Source: VRUE01 sp963745915
GTDB taxonomy: Bacteria > Actinomycetota > Thermoleophilia > Solirubrobacterales > 70-9
DNA: 64,000 nt
Direction: 5' to 3'
Assembly: GCA_963745915.1 (NCBI GenBank)
Contig: CAVUZA010000002.1
Coordinates: forward strand, 806,001-870,000
This document shows positions 58,354 to 64,000 of the stretch, piece by piece. The translations under genes and the position numbers were made by a program. Numbering within the stretch: position 1 is the stretch's first letter; every line of letters begins with the position of its first letter. The notes under the pieces are model-generated. The model did not search any database, was not told the DNA's origin, and saw only the letters and a program-made list of their open reading frames with translations.

Positions 58354-58734
58354 TCAGCGCACGATCAGCTCGATCGCGACCGCGACCAGCAGCGCGGCGA
58401 AGAGCAGGGAGACGGCGCGCTGCGGGATGCGCTGCTGGATCGCGGTGCCGGCGACGACGCCGACGACCGCCGGCAGTGAGAGCCAGAGGCCGGTGCCGAG
58501 GTGGACGTTGCCGTAGAGGCCGCCCTGGGCGAGGACGCCGAGCAGGCCGATGAGGACGATCGCCGCCAGGCTGGTGCCGGTCGCCAGGCGCTCGCCGTAG
58601 CCGAACCAGAAGATCAGCAGCGGCACGATCACGGTGCCGCCGCCGACCCCGAAGAGGCCGCTGAAAACCCCCGCCAGGGTGCCGACCGCCGCCAGCTTCA
58701 GCGTCCGCTCCGAGTCCGCTCCGCCGAACTGCAT
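58354..58734 (-). CDS. half-size TauE/SafE permease, first half
   Basis: A 126-residue membrane protein: VGTLAGVFSGLFGVGGGTVIVPLLIFWFGY, the first TauE repeat motif, in the order helix-GxGGG-P, followed by three more helices. The ATG (MQFGGADSER) lies in the left arm of palindrome H, so the start codon could be hidden in a hairpin. Only one base separates it from the next gene. The two proteins show the internal-repeat relation of a split permease. Confidence 0.8.
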   Translation of the reverse strand: MQFGGADSERTLKLAAVGTLAGVFSGLFGVGGGTVIVPLLIFWFGYGERLATGTSLAAIVLIGLLGVLAQGGLYGNVHLGTGLWLSLPAVVGVVAGTAIQQRIPQRAVSLLFAALLVAVAIELIVR

Positions 58735-58776
58735 CAAATTTCCGCCCTGGCAGAGCTGAAATTTGATGCAGTTCGG
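58724..58776. repeat. inverted repeat H carrying mirrored gene starts
   Basis: CCGAACTGCATCAAATTT and AAATTTGATGCAGTTCGG are perfect 18-base arms with a 17-base loop. The left arm holds the reverse-strand TauE start (ATG CAG TTC GG); the right arm holds the same ATG-CAG-TTC-GG in frame with otsB on the forward strand. Both divergent genes therefore may begin Met-Gln-Phe-Gly. Confidence 0.75.
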
Positions 58777-58801
58777 AGCACGGTGCCGCGATACTAGACC
58801 T

Positions 58802-59617
58802 GTGCCGCCCGCCGAGACAGGGGACACCGGGGCGCGACGGGGGCTCGTCGCGGCCCTCAGAGCCGACCCCGCCCATACCGCGATCCTCACCGACGTCGAC
58901 GGCACCCTGGCGCCGATCGTCGAGCGCCCCGAGGAGGCCGCCGTGCCGGCGCGGGCGCGCGAGCTGCTGACGGCGCTGAGCGGGCGCTTCGGCCTGGTCG
59001 GCTGCGTCTCTGGCCGCCAGGCGCTGGAGGCGCGGCGGCTGGTCGGGGTCGAGGGGATCGCCTACGCCGGCAACCACGGCTTCGAGCTGCTGCTCCCCGG
59101 CACCGGGGAGCCGGCCCTCGACCCGGCGATCGCCGGCCGCGAGCGCCAGGCGGGGGAGTTCCTCGCCGGCCTCGACCGCGACCCCGGCGAGGACGGCCTG
59201 CGGCGCGAGGACAAGGGGCCGATCCAGGCCCTGCACTGGCGCGGCGCCGACGACGAGCGCGCCGCCGACGCCCGCGCCCACGAGATCGCCGCGGCGGCCG
59301 GGCGGGCCGGGCTGGAGGCGCGCTGGGGGCGCAAGGTGCTGGAGTTGCGCCCGGTCGGCGGCGGCGGCAAGGACGCCGCGGTGGCGGCGCTGCTCTCGGG
59401 CGCCGGGGTCGAGGCCGCCGCCTACGCCGGCGACGACCGCACCGACCTCGACGCCTGCCGCCGCCTGCGCGAGCTGCGCGCCGAAGGGCAGCTGCGGACG
59501 ACCGCCTGCGTCGGCGTGCTCTCGCCCGAGGGGCCGCCGGAGCTGGTCGAGGAGTCCGACCTGACGGTCGACGGGCCCGACGGCTGGATCGAGATGCTCG
59601 CGGAGCTGGCCGCCTAG
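58802..59617 (+). CDS. otsB: trehalose-6-phosphate phosphatase
   Basis: A HAD-fold phosphatase of about 272 residues from the GTG (start after GATACT, possibly leaderless); an ATG 36 bases upstream inside palindrome H gives 284. HAD motif I is ILTDVDGTLAPI, then GNHGFELL and GRQALEARRL, and motif IV AGDDRTDLDA. It removes phosphate from trehalose-6-phosphate in osmoprotectant synthesis. No OtsA gene is in the window. It is divergent from the TauE halves. Confidence 0.88.
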   Translation: MPPAETGDTGARRGLVAALRADPAHTAILTDVDGTLAPIVERPEEAAVPARARELLTALSGRFGLVGCVSGRQALEARRLVGVEGIAYAGNHGFELLLPGTGEPALDPAIAGRERQAGEFLAGLDRDPGEDGLRREDKGPIQALHWRGADDERAADARAHEIAAAAGRAGLEARWGRKVLELRPVGGGGKDAAVAALLSGAGVEAAAYAGDDRTDLDACRRLRELRAEGQLRTTACVGVLSPEGPPELVEESDLTVDGPDGWIEMLAELAA

Positions 59618-59619
59618 CC

Positions 59620-60129
59620 GTGCCCTTCTCCGACCTGCTGCGCATCACCGTGCTGCTCACCGGCGCCGAGGCGACGGCGCTGGCGGCGGTGACCGCGGTC
59701 GCCGTCAACCGCGACGCCGACACCAGGACGCTCGCGGTCGCCGCCGGCTGGTGGCTGGTGGCGCTCGTCATCGGCTTCTACCTCGGCCGGCCGGGACGGG
59801 CCGCCGAGAGCCTGCGCGAGGCCCTGGCCCGGGCGCGCACCGCCACCTCGCTGCCGCCCGACACTCCGGCGCGGATCGCCCTCGCCCGCCTCTGGCCGAT
59901 CGCCCTGACCGCGGTCGGCGCCGGCGTCCTCGGCGTCTTCCTGCCCGGCGTCGCGGCGATCGCCGCCGGCTACGCCCTGCTCGTCTCGCTCGCCTGGCAC
60001 TCGCGCGAGGCCGCCGTGCTGGCGATCGAGCAGCGCGACGGGGTGCGCTTCTACGTCGTCCCCAACTCGGCCCTGCGCCCGATCCAGCTGGTCCGCACCC
60101 CGGGCCTGCGCAGCAGCCGGCGCAGCTAG
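59620..60129 (+). CDS. small membrane protein, unknown
   Basis: 169 residues starting at GTG two bases after otsB, so co-transcribed. Hydrophobic stretches: LLRITVLLTGAEATALAAVTAVAV, AVAAGWWLVALVIGFYLG, LARLWPIALTAVGAGVLGVFL and VAAIAAGYALLVSLAWH, suggesting four helices. The C-terminal 30 residues are basic. I do not recognise a family. Convergent with PolX, sharing overlapping stops. Confidence 0.6.
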   Translation: MPFSDLLRITVLLTGAEATALAAVTAVAVNRDADTRTLAVAAGWWLVALVIGFYLGRPGRAAESLREALARARTATSLPPDTPARIALARLWPIALTAVGAGVLGVFLPGVAAIAAGYALLVSLAWHSREAAVLAIEQRDGVRFYVVPNSALRPIQLVRTPGLRSSRRS

Positions 60130-61850
60130 CCCCGGAGCAGCTTCTTGAACTCGCGCCAGCCGCGGGTGTTGGCGACGTCGTCGGCGCTGAGCCAGGCGCG
60201 GCGGGCGGTGGCGACCGCGTAGGCGATGTTGTCGAGCGTGTCGACCCCGTGGGCGTCGGTGTTGAGGACGATCGTGACGCCGGCATCGCGGGCGAGGCGG
60301 GCGTGCTGCTCGGAGAGGTCGCGGCGGTTGGGGTTGCCGTTGATCTCCAGCATCGTCCCGGTCCGCGCCGCCGCCTCGACCACCGCCTCGACGTCGATCG
60401 CGTAGGGCTCGCGGCGGCCGATCAGGCGCCCGGTGAGGTGGCCGACGCAGTCGACCAGCGGGTTCTCGATCGCCGCCAGGACGCGCGCCGTCATCTCCCG
60501 TTCGGAGATCGCGAAGGAGGTGTGGACGCTGGCGATCACCCAGTCGAGCGCGTCCAGCACGTCGTCGGGGTAGTCGAGCGAGCCGTCGAGGCCGATGTTG
60601 ACCTCCGAGCCGGCGAGCAGGCGAAAGCCGCGCCTGCCCTCGTTCCAGGCCTCGATCTCGGCGATCCGCTCCCAGAGCCGCTCGGCGGTGACGTGGTCGC
60701 CGAAGCCGTGGCTGGCGGAGTGGTCGGTGATCGCCATGTAGGCGTAGCCGCGGGCGCGGCCCGCCTCGGCCATCTCCTCGAGCGTGTTGCGGCCGTCGGA
60801 GAGGGTGGTGTGGGAGTGCAGGTCGCCGCGCACGTCGCCGACCGTGACCAGCTCGGGGAGCGTCCCCTCGCGCGCCGCCTTCAGCTCGCCGCGGCCCTCG
60901 CGCAGCTCGGGCTCGACGTAGGCGTAGCCGAGCCGCTCGTAGACGGCCTCCTCGCTCGCGCAGAGCTCGACCTCGCCGCTCTCGACCTCGGTGATGCCGT
61001 GCTCGGAGACGGAGAGGCCGCGGGCGACCGCGGCCTCGCGCAGCTGCACGTTGTGGGCGGCGGAGCCGGTGAAGTGCTGCAGCAGGTTGCCGAAGGCGTC
61101 GGGGGCGACGATCCGCAGGTCGACCGAGATCCCGTTCTGGGTCTGGGCGCGGACGCCGTTGGGGCCGGGGTTGCCGGCGGCGGCGATCAGCGGGCTGGCG
61201 ACCAGCGCCTCGGCCAGCGCGGCCGGCTCGGTGGCGGTGGCGATCAGGTCGATGTCCTTGCAGGTCTCGGCCCAGCGCCGCACCGAGCCGGCGACCTCGA
61301 CCCGCTCGGCGGCCGGGTGCTCGCGCAGCGCCGCGGCCAGCTGCTCGGCGATCGGCCGGGTCGCCGAGAGCAGCACCCGGCCGGCGCCGCGCTGCGGGTC
61401 GCCGAGCCGCTCGAGGCTGGCGAGCACGTTGCGCTCGGCCTTCGGCCCGAGGCCCTTCAGTCCGCGGATCCTCTCCTCCTCGGCCGCCTCCCTGAGGTCG
61501 TCGAGGCTGGCGACGCCGAGCTCGTCGAAGAGGCGGCGGGCGGTCTTGGCGCCGACCCCGGGCACCCGCGTCACCTCGACCAGGCTGGGTGGGAACTTCG
61601 CCTTCAGCTTCGCCGCCGCCGGGATCTCGCCGCTCTCGATCAGGGCGTCGATCTTCTCGGCCAGCGTCTTGCCGACGCCTGGCACCTCGGTGGCCCGACC
61701 CGCCGCCGCCAGCTCGGCGACCGAGACCGGGCTTTCGAGGATCGCCTTGGCCGCCGCCGAGTAGGCGAGGACCCTGTATTTCACCGCCCCGTCGAGCTCG
61801 TAGAGCACGCCCAACTCCTCGAGCGCGGCGGCGATCTCGGCATTGGTCAT
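60126..61850 (-). CDS. polX: PolX-family DNA polymerase with PHP domain
   Basis: A 574-residue protein. Helix-hairpin-helix elements TEVPGVGKTLAEKI and TRVPGVGAKTARRLF (DNA binding), nucleotidyltransferase GSVRRWAETCKDIDLI (GS...DxD), and C-terminal PHP exonuclease DLHSHTTLSDGRNTL, AITDHSASHGFGDHV, GSEVNIGLDG, VIASVHTSF and NTDAH. PolX fills short gaps in base-excision repair and the PHP part trims 3' ends. The chosen start is MTNAEIAAAL; another ATG lies four codons upstream. Confidence 0.92.
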   Translation of the reverse strand: MTNAEIAAALEELGVLYELDGAVKYRVLAYSAAAKAILESPVSVAELAAAGRATEVPGVGKTLAEKIDALIESGEIPAAAKLKAKFPPSLVEVTRVPGVGAKTARRLFDELGVASLDDLREAAEEERIRGLKGLGPKAERNVLASLERLGDPQRGAGRVLLSATRPIAEQLAAALREHPAAERVEVAGSVRRWAETCKDIDLIATATEPAALAEALVASPLIAAAGNPGPNGVRAQTQNGISVDLRIVAPDAFGNLLQHFTGSAAHNVQLREAAVARGLSVSEHGITEVESGEVELCASEEAVYERLGYAYVEPELREGRGELKAAREGTLPELVTVGDVRGDLHSHTTLSDGRNTLEEMAEAGRARGYAYMAITDHSASHGFGDHVTAERLWERIAEIEAWNEGRRGFRLLAGSEVNIGLDGSLDYPDDVLDALDWVIASVHTSFAISEREMTARVLAAIENPLVDCVGHLTGRLIGRREPYAIDVEAVVEAAARTGTMLEINGNPNRRDLSEQHARLARDAGVTIVLNTDAHGVDTLDNIAYAVATARRAWLSADDVANTRGWREFKKLLRG

Positions 61851-61895
61851 ACTCGGCAACATAGGGATGGCCGGCGGGGTCGTGCCCACCCTCGC

Positions 61896-61901
61896 TATAC
61901 T
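61896..61901 (+). promoter_or_regulatory. -10 element of the trxA promoter
   Basis: TATACT, preceded by CGC, lies 49 bases ahead of the thioredoxin start; no matching -35 TTGACA is visible at 17 bases. AGGAG is the ribosome-binding site, eleven bases before the GTG. Confidence 0.4.
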
Positions 61902-61949
61902 TTCTGAAGTATTGAGCGCTGAAACTCGATCCCAGGAGAGCGATCCAAC

Positions 61950-62276
61950 GTGACAGGGAAACTCAACGACGTGACAGACGCCACCTTCAAGTCCGAGGTC
62001 CTCGAGGCCGACGGCCCCGTGCTGGTCGACTTCTGGGCCCCCTGGTGCGGCCCGTGCCGGGTCGTCCACCCGGTGCTCGAGGAGATGGACGCCGAGCGCG
62101 ACGACCTCAAGATCGTCAGCCTCAACGTCGACGAGAACCAGCAGACCGCCGCCCAGTACGAGGTGCTCTCGATCCCGACCATGCTGCTCTTCAAGGACGG
62201 GGCGCTGGCCAAGAAAGTGGTCGGCGCGATGCCGAAGCGGCGCCTCGAGGCCGAGCTCGAGCCGGCGCTGGCCTAG
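61950..62276 (+). CDS. trxA: thioredoxin
   Basis: A 108-residue thioredoxin fold with the active site FWAPWCGPCRVVHPV (residues about 28-42) and the cis-Pro loop LSIPTMLLF. It starts at GTG (VTGKLNDVTDATF). It reduces disulphides with thioredoxin reductase. A tautomerase gene follows after 14 bases. Confidence 0.95.
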   Translation: MTGKLNDVTDATFKSEVLEADGPVLVDFWAPWCGPCRVVHPVLEEMDAERDDLKIVSLNVDENQQTAAQYEVLSIPTMLLFKDGALAKKVVGAMPKRRLEAELEPALA

Positions 62277-62290
62277 CGGGAGGGGCCGCG

Positions 62291-62467
62291 ATGCCGTTCG
62301 TCCAGGTCCACTGGTTCGAGGGCCGCAGCGACGAGCAGAAGGCCGAGATCGCGAAGCGGATCGAAGCGGCGCTGGTCGAGGTGGCCGGCGCCGCCCCCGA
62401 GCACTGCTGGGTCAAGTTCTCCGACTCGAAGAAGACCGACTTCATCATCGGCGAGCCCGCCGAGTAG
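62291..62467 (+). CDS. 4-oxalocrotonate tautomerase family protein
   Basis: A 58-residue protein beginning Met-Pro-Phe-Val-Gln. The second residue would become the catalytic N-terminal Pro after Met removal, as in 4-OT family enzymes. One unit of the hexamer: MPFVQVHWFEGRSDEQKAEI, AALVEVAGAAPEHCWVKF. Substrate unknown. Possibly in the thioredoxin transcript. Confidence 0.78.
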   Translation: MPFVQVHWFEGRSDEQKAEIAKRIEAALVEVAGAAPEHCWVKFSDSKKTDFIIGEPAE

Positions 62468-62500
62468 GACACGCCCGGCGCGCCTGCCCGGCCGGGAAGC

Positions 62501-62899
62501 TCAGGCCGGGGCGACGACCCGCAGGCCGGAGTCTAGGCAGGCTGCGGCGAGGCGCTTGTCGTAGGTGATCACGGCGCCGATCCGCTCGGCCGCCGCGAGC
62601 GCCGTGGCGAGGTGGATGGCGTCGAGCGAGCGCAGCTCGGGCGGGCTGAGTCGCCCGGCGACCTTGCGGATCCCGGCGGTCAGCGGCAGCAGGGCGACTG
62701 AGCGCAGCCGATGGGCGACCAGGGCGGGTGTCGCCTTCCCCGAGCGCAAGGCCGCCCGCGCTGTCTCGACCGAGAGGATCTCGCTCGAGGTCAGCTGCGG
62801 CCACTCCGAGTCGATGGCAGCAGCGAGTGCCCGGCTCTGGCGCTCGGAGATGACGAGCTTGACCATCGCAGAGGTGTCGATGTAGGCGAGACCGTCCAT
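62501..62899 (-). CDS. vapC: VapC-like PIN toxin (third module)
   Basis: A 132-residue PIN protein: AYIDTSAMVKLVISERQSRA (Asp in IDTSA), SEILSVETARAALRSG (Glu), LDAIHLATALAAAERIGAVITYDKRLAAACLDSG (Asp pairs). All four acidic positions are present. It belongs to another VapC branch than the other two modules in the window (IDTSAMVKL rather than YDTAIFVYA). It follows its antitoxin by twelve bases. Target RNA unknown. Confidence 0.87.
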   Translation of the reverse strand: MDGLAYIDTSAMVKLVISERQSRALAAAIDSEWPQLTSSEILSVETARAALRSGKATPALVAHRLRSVALLPLTAGIRKVAGRLSPPELRSLDAIHLATALAAAERIGAVITYDKRLAAACLDSGLRVVAPA

Positions 62900-62911
62900 G
62901 CGAGCCGGGCC

Positions 62912-63226
62912 TCAGACGCGGTCTTCGCGAAGCTCTTCCAACGCCCGCGTGCCGGGATATGGATCGTCGGGATCGAAAGGCGGAAGCGGATCGGCGACAG
63001 CCAAAGCCTCAGCCATCGACTCCTTCGGCCACTCGACGCCTTCGCGTTCGAATTCGGCGACCACCCGGGCCGTGTCGTCGGGCCGCAGCTCGCGGGCGCC
63101 GCGCAGGGCGAGCTCGCGAACCAGCCGCGACTCGGGCAGGTCGCCGAGCTCCCGGCGCGCCGCGGCGATCGCCGCGGTCAGCTCGGGATCGGTGGTCAAC
63201 GCTATGCGGCGGTGCTTGGTGGGCAT
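62912..63226 (-). CDS. vapB: VapB-like antitoxin (third module)
   Basis: A 104-residue protein starting MPTKHRRIALTTDPEL, with a strand-helix DNA-binding domain (DPELTAAIAAARRELGDLPE, SRLVRELALRG) and an acidic C-terminus (PLPPFDPDDPYPGTRALEE) for toxin binding. An upstream in-frame extension overlaps the palindrome and is left out. Autoregulation is supported by the inverted repeat just ahead. Confidence 0.8.
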   Translation of the reverse strand: MPTKHRRIALTTDPELTAAIAAARRELGDLPESRLVRELALRGARELRPDDTARVVAEFEREGVEWPKESMAEALAVADPLPPFDPDDPYPGTRALEELREDRV

Positions 63227-63236
63227 CGGGAGTGAG

Positions 63237-63257
63237 TGTAGCACCGTAGGTGTTACA
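63237..63257. promoter_or_regulatory. operator of the third vapBC
   Basis: TGTAGCACC and GGTGTTACA form a 9-bp inverted repeat with one mismatch around GTA. On the reverse strand TACACT at the downstream edge is a good -10 about 20 bases before the antitoxin ATG. The remaining 95 bases up to ileS contain nothing I can name. Confidence 0.6.
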
Positions 63258-63352
63258 GGGACTTTGGTTGCTGCTTCGACTGTGCGCATACCTCTATAAG
63301 GGCTCAGCGGCGAAAACTCTCCCCCCTCAGCCCGAAATTCATGCCGGGCAGC

Positions 63353-64000
63353 TCAGGCGCGGCTGACGGCGATGCGCAGCTCGTGGCCGTCGATCTTGGC
63401 CTCGGCGCCCTCGGCGGCCTCGTAGGAGACCGCGGTGGCGAGCACCTCGCCGGCGACGTAGCCCTCGTGGGCGCGGGCGGCGTCGAGCAGCTCGCCGGCG
63501 CCGCCGAGGCCGAGCTCGATCCGGTCGGAGATGTCGAGGCCGGCCGCCTTGCGCGCGTTCTGCACGGCGTGGACGATCTCGCGGGCGAGCCCCTCGCGGC
63601 GCAGCTCGTCGTCGAGCTCGAGCTGCAGGGCGACCGCGTGGCCGGCCTCGGCCTCGACCTCGTAGCCCTCCAGCGGCTGCAGGGCGAGGTTGACCTCCTC
63701 GGCGCCGAGCGCGTGCTCGTCGCCGTCGACGTTGATGCCGACCTCGCCGCCGTCGGCCATCACCTGAGCCACGTGCGCGGGGTCGAGCGCCGCGACCGCG
63801 GCCGCCACCTGCGGCATGCGCTTGCCGAAGCGGGGGCCGAGCGAGCGGTAGTTGGGCTTGACCTCGTAGCTGACCAGCTCCGACTCGTCGCTGACGAAGT
63901 CGAGCTGCTTGACGTTGAGCTCGGCGGTGACCAGCTCGGCGCGGGCCGAGATCGCCTCGCGCTCGGCGTCGCTGGCGACGATCACCGCGCGGCGCAGCGG
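63353..64000 (-). CDS. ileS: isoleucyl-tRNA synthetase, C-terminal part (5' end outside window)
   Basis: The reading frame continues past the window edge (PLRRAVIVASDAERE), so only the last 215 residues are seen. The segment LRREGLAREIVHAVQNARKAAGLDISDRIEL is the hallmark of the IleS C-terminal region of the long actinobacterial/eukaryote-like type, followed by the DUF5915-type end. Catalytic motifs lie outside. The gene charges tRNA-Ile. Confidence 0.9.
   Translation of the reverse strand, partial: PLRRAVIVASDAEREAISARAELVTAELNVKQLDFVSDESELVSYEVKPNYRSLGPRFGKRMPQVAAAVAALDPAHVAQVMADGGEVGINVDGDEHALGAEEVNLALQPLEGYEVEAEAGHAVALQLELDDELRREGLAREIVHAVQNARKAAGLDISDRIELGLGGAGELLDAARAHEGYVAGEVLATAVSYEAAEGAEAKIDGHELRIAVSRA

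Overview
The window looks like a chromosomal segment from a very GC-rich actinobacterium, most likely class Thermoleophilia, order Solirubrobacterales. Evidence for this: strong G/C third-position bias, frequent GTG/TTG starts, many ATGA/GTGA stop-start overlaps, three exported decapeptide-repeat proteins with the N-terminal pattern YANVMS.IAVF typical of that lineage, a Kgd-type E2-E1 2-oxoglutarate enzyme, and a PAC2 protein. I see no rRNA, tRNA, CRISPR array, insertion sequence or prophage. Taxonomy is inference from protein character, not from a database search.

Layout. 1-11 kb: end of a membrane protein, RibD-like reductase, acyl-CoA dehydrogenase, a VapBC module beside a duplicated scrap of the dehydrogenase 3' end, two decapeptide-repeat proteins flanking an AbiEii-like/XRE toxin-antitoxin pair, an ACAD10/11-type phosphotransferase, a histidine kinase with receiver protein, DEAD-box helicase and quinone oxidoreductase. 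11-20 kb: PfkB-family kinase, citrate synthase, two small unknown proteins, an MbcA-like/RES toxin-antitoxin pair, a UbiA prenyltransferase, and an OmpR-type two-component operon. 19-31 kb: an AGPS-like FAD enzyme and a two-domain fatty acyl-CoA reductase (a possible ether-lipid pair), divergent from a lipoyl-E2-E1 2-oxoglutarate fusion; then a candidate C-loop small RNA, aconitase and an SDR. 31-39 kb: a c-di-AMP riboswitch ahead of a secreted NlpC/P60 peptidase, a PotABCD-like polyamine ABC operon, and four TetR regulators. 39-50 kb: carboxyltransferase, XRE/nucleotidyltransferase pair, third decapeptide protein, a second VapBC with a frameshifted toxin, methylmalonyl-CoA mutase, an unknown protein with an HDHGH motif, and a UDP-glucuronate-decarboxylase-like epimerase split by a homing-endonuclease intein. 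49-64 kb: an ECF sigma factor fused to its own anti-sigma-like zinc finger and membrane segment plus a secreted partner, a small basic protein with tandem LexA-type boxes in its promoter, inositol monophosphatase, helicase/PD-(D/E)XK nuclease, MNT nucleotidyltransferase, PAC2, two half-size TauE permeases, OtsB, PolX, thioredoxin, tautomerase, a third VapBC and the C-terminus of IleS.

How it fits together. Core carbon metabolism is well represented: citrate synthase, aconitase, 2-oxoglutarate enzyme, methylmalonyl-CoA mutase and propionyl/acetyl-CoA carboxyltransferase connect fatty-acid and propionate breakdown with the TCA cycle. Toxin-antitoxin genes are sprinkled between housekeeping genes rather than forming an island: six two-gene modules plus a lone MNT gene.

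Two cross-cutting signals stand out. First, at least eight long inverted repeats (arms of 11-27 bp) sit at gene starts, gene ends or inside coding sequence; two pairs share arm sequence, so they look like small palindromic families. Second, five reading-frame breaks (two in kgd, one each in the helicase, a VapC and the intein) are all single-base excesses, which argues for sequence errors as much as for true pseudogenes.
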